IMG/VR virus record: IMGVR_UViG_3300030102_004767
Location: 1-34,231 of that record
Origin: a virus
Direction: 5' to 3' (one strand)
DNA length: 34,231 bases
Positions 1-5,807 of this stretch are shown in pieces; position 1 is the stretch's first letter, and every line of letters begins with the position of its first letter. The notes below the pieces were generated by a model. The model was given only the letters and a program-made list of their open reading frames with translations, ran no database searches and was not told where the DNA came from. The position numbers and the translations under genes are program-made.

Positions 1-79
1 TTTCTGTCAACTCATTGGCTAAAGGGTTAGAAGGTGGCTCGATATTCATCGGGGTTATTGTAAATTCATTTTCACTCAT
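1..79 (-). CDS. N-terminal fragment of the 78-aa hypothetical protein (gene split by the linear ends)
   Basis: This is the start of a leftward gene (ATG at 77-79, beginning MSENEFTITPMN) cut off by the left end of the sequence. The full copy is at 33975-34211. Its start overlaps the stop of the Q-like gene by 8 bases (ATGAGTGA), so it is the next gene of that operon. It is not a second gene and not a truncated pseudogene. Confidence 0.9.
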   Translation of the reverse strand, partial: MSENEFTITPMNIEPPSNPLANELTE

Positions 80-99
80 AGTAACCTTTCTTTAAAATA
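1..99. repeat. Direct terminal repeat, left copy (99 bp)
   Basis: Bases 1-99 are identical to bases 34133-34231. The repeat contains the first 26 codons of the leftward gene that is complete at the right end (33975-34211), so the two ends join into one continuous coding sequence. This is what a circular or circularly permuted genome gives after assembly. Because 99 is a common assembler k-mer length, the repeat is more likely an overlap left by assembly than a physical terminal redundancy. Confidence 0.95.
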
Positions 100-431
100 G
101 TTTTTGCTAAAAATAAACCTTGTTCAAATGCGTATTTTCCCATTTTCAACCGACCGGCTAACTGTGATTTTGAAAGTTGCCTGCATTTAACATACCGATA
201 AACGATTATTTTTTTAAGTTCTTTAGGAAGTTTACAAACCAGTTCTTCCATTCGTTCAGCTTGTTCAATATCGAAAAATTCTGTTTCTTTTGTTTCTTCA
301 TCAAAAACCTCCCCCGCCTCTGGCGTGTATTTGTGTTCAATGCTCCTACACGTTGTATCTACATGAGGACCGCCGTCCGGTAAACTTTTAAGGTACAAGT
401 ACCAATTATGTAGGGCATCTTCTATGTTCAT
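72..431 (-). CDS. Q-like late antiterminator / sigma-70 region 4-like HTH protein
   Basis: The protein is 119 aa. It resembles small phage antiterminators of the Q/RinA type: an N-terminal MNIEDALHNWYLYLK helix, an acidic middle, and a C-terminal sigma-region-4-like helix-turn-helix (about residues 67-112, around LPKELKKIIVYRYVK and LSKSQLAGRLKMG). Such proteins let RNA polymerase read through a terminator placed just after the late promoter. It follows NinB and the DUF1364 protein, the usual place for Q in lambda-like ninR regions, and its ATG overlaps the previous stop as ATGA. A matching promoter-leader-terminator element lies at 31912-32027. The assignment rests on motif, size and position; a plain sigma-like regulator is the alternative. 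Confidence 0.62.
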   Translation of the reverse strand: MNIEDALHNWYLYLKSLPDGGPHVDTTCRSIEHKYTPEAGEVFDEETKETEFFDIEQAERMEELVCKLPKELKKIIVYRYVKCRQLSKSQLAGRLKMGKYAFEQGLFLAKTILKKGYYE

Positions 432-748
432 TCATATAGACTGGGGGTTTTCACTTCTAATCTACCAGAATTAAACAACCAACCAATCGTTTGCCGGTGA
501 GCATCTTCCCATAATTCTTTTTTATCTTCTTTTGATTTTTTCCCCTGATCTATTTCGAAATGGCAGTTATGACAAACAAAAGCCACGCGGTAATCATGAG
601 CCTTTATACCTTTGCCTTTGCCATCACGTAACTGGTTGCTGTGTGCGCCAACAATAGTACCATCATTATTTTTACCACAACAAAAACAATAAGGCGCGTC
701 TTGTGCAAACCTTAACAACTTTTTATTCCGAAACATTTGCGTTGGCAT
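428..748 (-). CDS. DUF1364 / YbcO-like putative zinc nuclease
   Basis: The protein is 106 aa and resembles the DUF1364 (YbcO) family of small phage HNH-like nucleases. Visible metal-binding candidates are C21/C23/C24, H36 in VGAHSNQ, the CHNCH cluster at 59-63 and D67. Members are found in ninR-type regions and are thought to process recombination intermediates; no activity can be proved from sequence. It overlaps the 3' end of ninB by 26 bases, and its stop overlaps the start of the Q-like gene as ATGA, so the genes are translationally coupled. A second in-frame ATG at 736 could also be the start. Neither start has a strong ribosome binding site. Confidence 0.75.
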   Translation of the reverse strand: MPTQMFRNKKLLRFAQDAPYCFCCGKNNDGTIVGAHSNQLRDGKGKGIKAHDYRVAFVCHNCHFEIDQGKKSKEDKKELWEDAHRQTIGWLFNSGRLEVKTPSLYE

Positions 749-1133
749 AAGGCATTTCTTCTAATAAGTGATCAATGACTATGTTTTCATTTCTGCAATA
801 TTGTTCTATTTCGCGTATATACTCGCTAAATTCTTCCTTGTTAAGTTTCGCTGTGCTTTTATAAACAATTGTTTCTGTGCTATCTGGTAATTGCTCAATT
901 TTAGATGGTAATAATGCTTTTTTCAACATTTCATGCCATGCGGCGGCTCGATATTTTACGCCAGAGACAGAATGTTGTTCTTCAATTTCTTTAAGTATTG
1001 CCCAATATAATCTGTTTTGCTCAATAGTTCTTTTCCTAGGTTCAATTGTGCAAACATAATTTTCAGGACAATTGATAATCGATTCAACGGCCTTTTTTTT
1101 GCCGTCCTCAGTGTCTAGTAGAAAGTATTTCAT
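723..1133 (-). CDS. ninB: NinB (Orf) recombination mediator
   Basis: The protein is 136 aa and matches the NinB/Orf family, which binds single-stranded DNA and helps load recombinases, replacing RecFOR functions in lambda-type recombination. The family signature RKRTIEQNRLYWAIL lies at about residues 33-47, with AAWHEMLKK at about 64-72. An ATG six bases upstream (1139) is possible, but it directly abuts the GGGG of the ribosome binding site. The ATG at 1133 has AAGGGG at proper spacing and was chosen. The gene overlaps the upstream replication-domain gene by 26 bases. It probably works with the ERF annealing protein and YqaJ exonuclease encoded on the other side of the control region. Confidence 0.85.
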   Translation of the reverse strand: MKYFLLDTEDGKKKAVESIINCPENYVCTIEPRKRTIEQNRLYWAILKEIEEQHSVSGVKYRAAAWHEMLKKALLPSKIEQLPDSTETIVYKSTAKLNKEEFSEYIREIEQYCRNENIVIDHLLEEMPYANANVSE

Positions 1134-1587
1134 TTTCATCCCCTTTTAACGTTCCGAACTTTTGTTTAACTTTGCTGAGTACCTTTTTCTTAAAAACAGG
1201 AAACGGCTCTTCGTCTTCGATATATTCAATTCCTAACGATTTGCCCATTTCTATTATTCCCGTTGATGAGTTAAACCATAAATCCTTCTCTTCCGGTTCA
1301 GGGATATAATGTTCGTCTTCCCACCTATGACCATTCAACCATGTAGCTAGATGACATACAAACTGCAACTTTTTTTTATCAATAGCGCCTTCTTCGTCTA
1401 ACAAATTTCTTGTTATATACTCACCTTTTTTCCAATCACTATAAATTTGGGCGATGGTTTTATTTTTACTACGGGCAAATAAATACAATGCCCTAAAGTT
1501 TTTTATAAACGCTTTTTTTGCAACTTGTTTAGCCGTTTTTTTGTCAACAACCTTCCACAACATTTCAAACTCTAATTCGATATCCAT
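1108..1587 (-). CDS. Putative replication-associated protein (phage O-like C-terminal domain)
   Basis: The protein is 159 aa. It begins with a KKTAKQVAKKAF pattern (residues 16-27) and has the CHLATWLNGHRWEDE motif near residues 78-92. Both are typical of the C-terminal part of phage replication initiator (O-like) proteins, where they usually follow a winged-helix domain. Here the domain stands alone, with no DNA-binding domain in front and no helicase or helicase-loader gene nearby. The start has a perfect AAGGAG ribosome binding site seven bases before ATG. Upstream lies the GC-rich structured segment 1640-1837, which would be the leader of this gene. Role in replication is inferred from motif resemblance and position. 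Confidence 0.6.
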   Translation of the reverse strand: MDIELEFEMLWKVVDKKTAKQVAKKAFIKNFRALYLFARSKNKTIAQIYSDWKKGEYITRNLLDEEGAIDKKKLQFVCHLATWLNGHRWEDEHYIPEPEEKDLWFNSSTGIIEMGKSLGIEYIEDEEPFPVFKKKVLSKVKQKFGTLKGDENEILSTRH

Positions 1588-1639
1588 ATCATCTCCTTGT
1601 TATAAAAAATATGAATTTCACCCAAACGCCCCCCTACCC

Positions 1640-1837
1640 CCATAGAGAGTAGATTGACGGATAGGCTTCACCCCCTTGCGGGTACTGTATCACTTAGGCT
1701 TTACGCCTAACCCCTCGACCATACAGTTCACGCCAGTCGCCAGAACTTACGGAGTTGCACCGCCACCCGAAGGTGGGTCTGGTAGGTCTTTCCTTCCACG
1801 CGGGCAACCTTTACCCCTTGCTATCGTGTGGAGTACG
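1640..1837 (-). ncRNA. Candidate structured RNA (unknown class)
   Basis: This gap between two leftward genes is about 56% GC over 1661-1830 by hand count, in an AT-rich genome. On the minus strand it folds into several consistent helices: 1685-1690 with 1721-1726 (CTGTAT/ATACAG) enclosing 1694-1699 with 1705-1710 (TTAGGC/GCCTAA); a GCAA-capped hairpin at 1673-1682; a UUCG-capped hairpin at about 1764-1776; a CCAGA/TCTGG helix closing a branched junction around 1740-1783; and CCACaCG/CGcGUGG around 1796-1831. The GNRA and UUCG loops exist only on the minus strand, which is also the transcribed strand. It does not match tRNA, tmRNA or RNase P signatures I know. It may be a cis leader or a processed small RNA. 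Edges are approximate. Confidence 0.5.
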
Positions 1838-2143
1838 TTAAAACTCAAATTCCTTCACTTCCCATCTGTTTTTACTTTTAAACCAACCTTCAACTACAAT
1901 TCTCCAACCACTTTGTAACATAACAGTCAAAGCCTCTGCATCTTCAATTTTACGAATACGACTACTCATATTATTTTTGCTTGTTGTTTGAATAGCAATA
2001 GTTTCTTTATTGCCGATAGCAAGCAAATCAATACAACCGAATAAGTCGTGCCGCGTTTTCGTAAAGGCATTGTACTTTTCAACGTTTGCTACAAGATAAC
2101 CTAACTTTTTCCATCTGAGTTGGCTACGTTGAGATAACGTCAC
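1838..2143 (-). CDS. PD-(D/E)XK nuclease-like small protein
   Basis: The protein is 101 aa. It resembles compact restriction-endonuclease-fold (Holliday-resolvase-like) phage proteins: an early glutamate (E22), the RHDLFGCIDLLAI segment (residues 31-43, with D33 and D39), the AIQTTSKNN strand (50-58), and a C-terminal GWRIVVEGW..KNRWEVKEF region. The usual catalytic E/QxK appears as IQTTSK, so activity is uncertain. The start is GTG, overlapping the stop of the Cro-like gene as GTGA, which indicates translational coupling. A role in recombination or branch cutting fits the neighbours but is inferred. Confidence 0.55.
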   Translation of the reverse strand: MTLSQRSQLRWKKLGYLVANVEKYNAFTKTRHDLFGCIDLLAIGNKETIAIQTTSKNNMSSRIRKIEDAEALTVMLQSGWRIVVEGWFKSKNRWEVKEFEF

Positions 2144-2385
2144 TTATTATTCCAATGCTTCGTTTCAAAATCAACCCATTCTTGTGTAAAAACTTCAGGG
2201 TTGCAATCCCTTAAAGGTACACCCGTTTTGATTCTTAACATTGGGCAATATTTTGAAGGAACGACAATATCATTATTTTTAAACCACTTAGATACTGTTG
2301 CCCTTGTAACGTTGCACATTTGCGCCAGTTCAACAATTGATAAATCAAACTTGCGTATGCATAATTTATTGTTTTCTTTTTTCAT
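2140..2385 (-). CDS. Cro/CII-like helix-turn-helix regulator
   Basis: The protein is 81 aa with one helix-turn-helix (about residues 17-38: IVELAQMCNVTRATVSKWFK), followed by the PSKYCPMLRIKTG segment typical of Cro/YdaS-like phage regulators. It is the first gene of the leftward operon and faces the recombination operon across an 89-bp divergent control region. No good ribosome binding site precedes its ATG. AAAAGTTTA repeats in the adjacent intergenic region recur at the other divergent control region (32972-32999), which makes this protein the best candidate to bind both. No CI-like partner was found, so it may act alone as a timing repressor. Confidence 0.75.
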   Translation of the reverse strand: MKKENNKLCIRKFDLSIVELAQMCNVTRATVSKWFKNNDIVVPSKYCPMLRIKTGVPLRDCNPEVFTQEWVDFETKHWNNK

Positions 2386-2474
2386 AATGAAAAGTTTACT
2401 TTATTTTTTTTAAGAAAAGTTTATTTTTGTTTATTTTTTTTATATAATAAATCATACATTAAAAAGGAGTGATT
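2386..2474. promoter_or_regulatory. Divergent control region with repeated operator-like words
   Basis: This very AT-rich 89-bp gap separates the Cro-like gene from the rightward recombination operon. A perfect -10 box TATAAT lies at 2443-2448 for the rightward operon, with a weak TTTATT at the -35 position (2420-2425). The word AAAAGTTTA occurs at 2390-2398 and 2415-2423, 25 bp apart, and the second copy overlaps that -35. The same word, inverted, lies between the divergent promoters near 32990. No equally clear leftward promoter was seen here. Operator function is inferred from the repeats and their position. Confidence 0.6.
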
Positions 2475-2873
2475 ATGGCAACTAAACGTAAAACCAACAA
2501 ATTTATTAAAGATATTGAGGAACAAAGGCAACACGAACTAGAGGCTTTCAATAAGCGATTAAATGATAGCGATGGCCGTCGTTCTTACCCTGAATGGGGC
2601 GCTAACTCTGTGGCTGATGATATAAATTGCAAATTTATAGCAACCTTTTGGGGCAGTTTATTTGTCCCCGTTAATGACAAGCCTGTTGACGTTTATATGG
2701 TGTTTGATAATGAGGAAAATTGCCCTCTGTTCATTACAGTAGCGGGTAACACCCATTGCGATGTTCGCACTTTGCAGAAAAAAGATGGTGAAATGTATCA
2801 AACAATTTTGCAAGCCGTTTCTCTGTTAGACCACATGCTTTTAAGCTATTACACAAAACCAAACGAGGAGTAA
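2475..2873 (+). CDS. Conserved hypothetical protein, first gene of the recombination operon
   Basis: The protein is 132 aa, with a basic N-terminus (MATKRKTNKFIKDIEE) and a mixed alpha/beta body. No domain was recognised. The start is the ATG at 2475, seven bases after a strong AAAAAGGAG; an in-frame GTG at 2469 lies within that binding site and was rejected. It is followed two bases later by the ERF gene, so it is cotranscribed with single-strand annealing and exonuclease functions and may serve recombination or early takeover. Confidence 0.8.
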   Translation: MATKRKTNKFIKDIEEQRQHELEAFNKRLNDSDGRRSYPEWGANSVADDINCKFIATFWGSLFVPVNDKPVDVYMVFDNEENCPLFITVAGNTHCDVRTLQKKDGEMYQTILQAVSLLDHMLLSYYTKPNEE

Positions 2874-2875
2874 TT

Positions 2876-3439
2876 ATGACAGTCCCAGAAAAAGTTAAAA
2901 TCAACGTTAGAGTACACGAACAGTTAATGGCCGTTCGGGAAGAAGTTCTAGTTAATTCAAAGGAAATGTCCGGTGAAAATAAATATCAAGGTTTTAAATA
3001 CTATCAATTAGTAGATTTTATGCCTGCTTTGATACAAAGCCTTAGAAAAAACGGATTATCTTATGTTGAAAATTTTAGCCCTACAGAGGCTTCGTTAACA
3101 GTTATCGACAAACAAAGCGGCAGTTATGTTACAACTACTTGCCCTATTGATTATTCTCATTTAAAAGGTTCTTCCCCGATGCAATCGATAGGCGCTTCCA
3201 TGACTTATGCGAGGCGTTATTTGTGGGTCAGTTTATTAGGGTTAGTAGAATATGACCCTAAGAACGGCGGCGATGTTGACCTTGACCAACTTGATCAAAG
3301 CAAGTCAGCTATTGACCCACAAGCTAAAACACCTCAATACGTTCAAAAACATGGACAGACTCCTAACAATGTTATGGAAAAACTACAAGCAATAAGAACA
3401 CAAAACCTTGAAAAACGGGGGAACAATAATGATTCATGA
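2876..3439 (+). CDS. erf: ERF-family single-strand DNA annealing protein
   Basis: The protein is 187 aa. It matches the ERF superfamily of phage single-strand annealing proteins, which pair complementary strands during recombination and genome circularisation. The family core is present: YQGFKYYQLVDFMPAL at about residues 37-52, and the characteristic MQSIGASMTYARRYLW at about 102-117. The C-terminal 55 residues are low-complexity and polar, as is common in this family. The ATG is preceded by GAGGAG. Its 3' end overlaps the YqaJ exonuclease gene by 11 bases, forming the classic annealase-exonuclease pair. Confidence 0.9.
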   Translation: MTVPEKVKINVRVHEQLMAVREEVLVNSKEMSGENKYQGFKYYQLVDFMPALIQSLRKNGLSYVENFSPTEASLTVIDKQSGSYVTTTCPIDYSHLKGSSPMQSIGASMTYARRYLWVSLLGLVEYDPKNGGDVDLDQLDQSKSAIDPQAKTPQYVQKHGQTPNNVMEKLQAIRTQNLEKRGNNNDS

Positions 3440-4184
3440 AAACGAAATATGCGTGAGTCAGCGTTCTTTTGATTGGTGGTATAGAAGGTTGGGTCGTATA
3501 ACCGCAAGTGATGTGGGCGTTTTGTTTGCTGAACCTAGGGCGAAAGTAGATAAAGATAAACTAACAAAAACCCAACAGTCTTATGTAATTTCTAAGGCTT
3601 CGGAGCGGGTTCAATTACAAGAATTATCTTTAACGGAATTACAAAGGATTTATGGCGACCAAATTGATTTAGCTGACAAAAACGCTGACATAGCGCGGGG
3701 GGTTAAATTAGAACCCGAAGCAATGTTAAGGTTTGCTGATGCTTTGTTAGATCACTTTCCACAAGTCGGCAAAACCTTATACGTTGATAAATGCGGGTTG
3801 TTTGTCCATAAGGCTATGTCGTTTTTTGGTGCAAGTCCAGATGGCATAGTCTATGACTCCGACACAAAAAAAATTGAGTCTGTTGTAGAAATTAAATGCC
3901 CTCGCGTTGCAGGTCATTATGAGGTGATATCAACCAAGGAAGTTAAGACTGCTTATTACTATCAGATGCTTGCACAATCTTTTATTGTTGGGACAAAAAC
4001 TTGTGAGTTTGTCAGCTATTGTGAGGAAGTGCCTTTTGACCATCAACTTGTTGTACTGACTCATAAATTTGATAATTCAGAACGAGAGGCTTTAATTGAA
4101 AAAGTTGATCGGTTCAACACTTTGATTGAAATTGAAAAAGAAAAACTTATGAAAACAGATACTTGGGTGCAGTTTAATGAATAA
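3429..4184 (+). CDS. YqaJ-family (lambda exonuclease-like) recombination nuclease
   Basis: The protein is 251 aa. It belongs to the YqaJ viral recombinase family of PD-(D/E)XK exonucleases, which resect double-stranded ends to feed an annealing protein. Visible motifs are RITASDVG (23-30), GASPDG with D138, VVEIKCP with E154 and K156 (the D...ExK active site), and the YYYQMLAQ helix with Q179. The ATG at 3429 was chosen over an upstream in-frame TTG because it has GGGGG about eight bases upstream. The partner ERF gene overlaps its start. Length is normal for the family. Confidence 0.9.
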   Translation: MIHENEICVSQRSFDWWYRRLGRITASDVGVLFAEPRAKVDKDKLTKTQQSYVISKASERVQLQELSLTELQRIYGDQIDLADKNADIARGVKLEPEAMLRFADALLDHFPQVGKTLYVDKCGLFVHKAMSFFGASPDGIVYDSDTKKIESVVEIKCPRVAGHYEVISTKEVKTAYYYQMLAQSFIVGTKTCEFVSYCEEVPFDHQLVVLTHKFDNSEREALIEKVDRFNTLIEIEKEKLMKTDTWVQFNE

Positions 4185-4419
4185 GGTATTTGTCGGTTTA
4201 GCTTGTTTAATACCTTTATTTGGAACGTATTTAATTTATACCGATTTTTTAAAAGTGTTAGAAAACGTTAGGGTTGCCGCATTTGAACAAGGTGTTGCCC
4301 AAACAACAAATAAGTATGAGGCCATTTTACAAATAGAAAGGAGTCCCGAATGGATTGATACCCAATGTATGATGTTGAATTTTGAATGGATAGATGATGT
4401 CAATAACCAAGGAAAATAA
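4177..4419 (+). CDS. Small membrane-anchored hypothetical protein
   Basis: The protein is 80 aa with an N-terminal hydrophobic segment (about residues 4-23, VFVGLACLIPLFGTYLIYT) and a soluble C-terminus. This suggests an inner-membrane anchor or an uncleaved signal. Its ATG overlaps the stop of the exonuclease gene by eight bases. No family was recognised. It could be a membrane-targeting takeover or exclusion factor, but that is only a guess from location. Confidence 0.6.
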   Translation: MNKVFVGLACLIPLFGTYLIYTDFLKVLENVRVAAFEQGVAQTTNKYEAILQIERSPEWIDTQCMMLNFEWIDDVNNQGK

Positions 4420-4420
4420 T

Positions 4421-4717
4421 ATGAATGATTATTACAGGAGGAAACAAGGCGATTATGACGAACCACGCCGGGAGCAAACAAAACAAAAACCTCAATTTAC
4501 AGCAAATGCGGGTTTGCCGTACAAAGACGGTGAGGAGATAAAATACGCTAATCACAATGTTGGTGCTGTTTTTATAAACAATAAAGGCGGTCTAACCTTA
4601 AACTTGAATGCTGTTGTAATGGCAGGTATTGTACAAGGTGTGTTGGCGAGGGGTGGCAAACCAACAATAAACATCTTTTTGAACAATGTTGAAGAAGAGC
4701 AAAATAAGCGAAACTGA
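4421..4717 (+). CDS. Hypothetical protein in the recombination operon
   Basis: The protein is 98 aa. The N-terminal third is very polar (NDYYRRKQGDYDEPRREQTKQK), followed by a beta-rich part around YANHNVGAVFINNKGG and a hydrophobic VVMAGIVQGVLARGG stretch. No family was recognised. The ATG at 4421 is preceded by AAGGA; an ATG 27 bases upstream lies within the previous gene and lacks a binding site. It overlaps the next small gene by 32 bases. Confidence 0.65.
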   Translation: MNDYYRRKQGDYDEPRREQTKQKPQFTANAGLPYKDGEEIKYANHNVGAVFINNKGGLTLNLNAVVMAGIVQGVLARGGKPTINIFLNNVEEEQNKRN

Positions 4718-4862
4718 ACAACAACTCCTGCAAATCGAAGAGGAGATTTTAAATGCCCCTTTGCGGGATTTTCTGAAAGAAGCGGAAGAGTTGGGTTACA
4801 CCTTTTTTTGTAAAGATATAATAAAGAAAGTGATGGTGGCCCGACTCAGTAAGACCAGATAG
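4686..4862 (+). CDS. Small charged hypothetical protein, last gene of the recombination operon
   Basis: This 58-aa reading frame starts MLKKSKISETEQQLLQIEEE and contains NAPLRDFLKEAEELGYTFF. The composition looks like a real helical protein rather than random translation. It overlaps the end of the preceding gene by 32 bases and the 3' end of the convergent lysis gene by 17 bases, filling an otherwise empty gap. No clear ribosome binding site is visible, so it may be translated by coupling. Confidence 0.5.
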   Translation: MLKKSKISETEQQLLQIEEEILNAPLRDFLKEAEELGYTFFCKDIIKKVMVARLSKTR

Positions 4863-5220
4863 TTGGTCTAGGATGCGATGAGGAGGCCGTGAGCGTGTCC
4901 AAATGTATAAAGCGGCCATTTCCCTTCTGAGCGATTCCGATGCCTGTAAAACCCATATTTAAGGCAATAACCAACAAATTGTAAGCATCACCCCTGGAGA
5001 CAGCCAAATCAACCGCTTGCCCGGTAGTATGCGCTCCGGGGGTTTTCTTTTTAGCTTCTATCGGGTGTGTTGGGTCTCGATATCCAGAAGTTATTCTCAG
5101 CGGTTTACCATAGGTTTCACGTAAAACATTCAACTGATCAAGAAAAGGTTGTTGCATGGCAATATTGCCAGTATGGGAGCAAACAAATTCCGACTCTTTA
5201 AAGTATTTGCCGTAGTTCAT
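4846..5220 (-). CDS. Peptidase M15-like endolysin (D-Ala-D-Ala / L-Ala-D-Glu type peptidase)
   Basis: The protein is 124 aa. It matches the short M15 zinc-peptidase family that cuts peptidoglycan cross-bridge peptides and often serves as a phage endolysin. The zinc ligands are visible: H64 and D71 in GAHTTGQAVD, and H106 in FIHLD; LRITSGYRD (41-49) is the usual substrate-side motif. There is no signal peptide, so release through the holin encoded nearby (5346-5807) is expected. It is the last gene of the late transcript. Its ATG overlaps the stop of the 41-aa gene upstream. Confidence 0.88.
   Translation of the reverse strand: MNYGKYFKESEFVCSHTGNIAMQQPFLDQLNVLRETYGKPLRITSGYRDPTHPIEAKKKTPGAHTTGQAVDLAVSRGDAYNLLVIALNMGFTGIGIAQKGNGRFIHLDTLTASSSHPRPTIWSY
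4852..4869. other. Hairpin at the convergent ends of the recombination and late operons
   Basis: AGACCA (4852-4857) and TGGTCT (4864-4869) form a 6-bp stem with a 6-base loop, lying exactly over the stop codon of the rightward operon and the 3' end of the endolysin gene. There is no adjacent T-tract on either strand, so it is at best a weak terminator or a 3'-end stabiliser. Confidence 0.3.
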
Positions 5221-5342
5221 TTTTTCTTTTGTTGTTTTTTCATCGTTTTTTCAATAAGATCAGCTTGACCTTTATGTAAGGCAGAAGCTTTTCTTAATTC
5301 TTTTACTAATTTTTTTTGTTGTGCAACTGTTAAATTTGCCAT
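5217..5342 (-). CDS. Small lysine-rich protein between holin and endolysin
   Basis: This 41-aa protein (MANLTVAQQKKLVKELRKAS then a KKQQKKK tail) has AAGGATG as ribosome binding site overlapping the end of the holin gene. Its stop overlaps the endolysin start as ATGA. The tight coupling on both sides supports a real gene. It is predicted to be helical and very basic, with no family recognised. Its place within the lysis cassette hints at a lysis accessory role. Confidence 0.75.
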   Translation of the reverse strand: MANLTVAQQKKLVKELRKASALHKGQADLIEKTMKKQQKKK

Positions 5343-5345
5343 TTT

Positions 5346-5807
5346 TCATCCTTTCAGATTAGGTTCTTTCTTTTCCATAATTTCTTGTAACTCTCTGCTC
5401 TTTTCTTTTGAGCCTGTACTGGAACCAAAATAGTAGTTAATGCAACTCATTAATGCTCCTGAAAGCAAGCCTAAGATATAAAGAGCAATTTCATAACTTT
5501 TGCCCTCTGTAATATCTAAAAATAATATTGCTGTCATCATACCGAATGTAAGCAGCACAATAAGAATTGCAAGACACGGAACGATAATTTTGTTTATAAA
5601 AGGCGCAAACTCACTGGTCGCCACCTTAATTTCTCTTTCCCTTGCCGATGCGGTATTCGCGTGTTCCGCTGAAAGTCTGGCTAGTTCGCCAGTTTGTTCC
5701 ATTTGTTTTAATTCTTTTAAGGCTTTTGCCTTGGCTTGGGGATCGGGAATAACCTTATCGATAAGCTTCTCGCCAATTGGCAATAATGAACCAATTAAAT
5801 TTAACAT
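5346..5807 (-). CDS. Holin of the 3TM / phage holin-like family
   Basis: The protein is 153 aa. An amphipathic N-terminus (MLNLIGSLLPIGEKLIDKVI) is followed by a charged helical segment, then two strong membrane helices at about 71-97 and 106-128. It ends with GSSTGSKEKS and a charged tail, a layout typical of the 3TM-superfamily holins of marine and Gram-negative phages. Holins permeabilise the inner membrane to release the endolysin, which is encoded two genes downstream. Topology is inferred from hydrophobicity only. Confidence 0.8.
   Translation of the reverse strand: MLNLIGSLLPIGEKLIDKVIPDPQAKAKALKELKQMEQTGELARLSAEHANTASAREREIKVATSEFAPFINKIIVPCLAILIVLLTFGMMTAILFLDITEGKSYEIALYILGLLSGALMSCINYYFGSSTGSKEKSRELQEIMEKKEPNLKG

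Noticed and set aside
1-99. Physical terminal repeat as in T7-like phages
   Set aside because: The length matches a common k-mer and is very short for a T7-type repeat; an assembly overlap of a circular map is the simpler reading.
1640-1837. Group I/II intron, tmRNA or RNase P RNA in the GC-rich gap
   Set aside because: No group II domain V-like hairpin, no tRNA-like ends and no RNase P core sequences were seen, and the flanking genes are complete on both sides, so no coding sequence is interrupted.
1676-1918. Rightward 80-codon open frame across the GC-rich gap
   Set aside because: It runs opposite to the flanking genes, has no ribosome binding site, and overlaps both the hairpin-rich segment and the end of the nuclease-like gene. 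The composition is explained by the RNA structure, not by coding.
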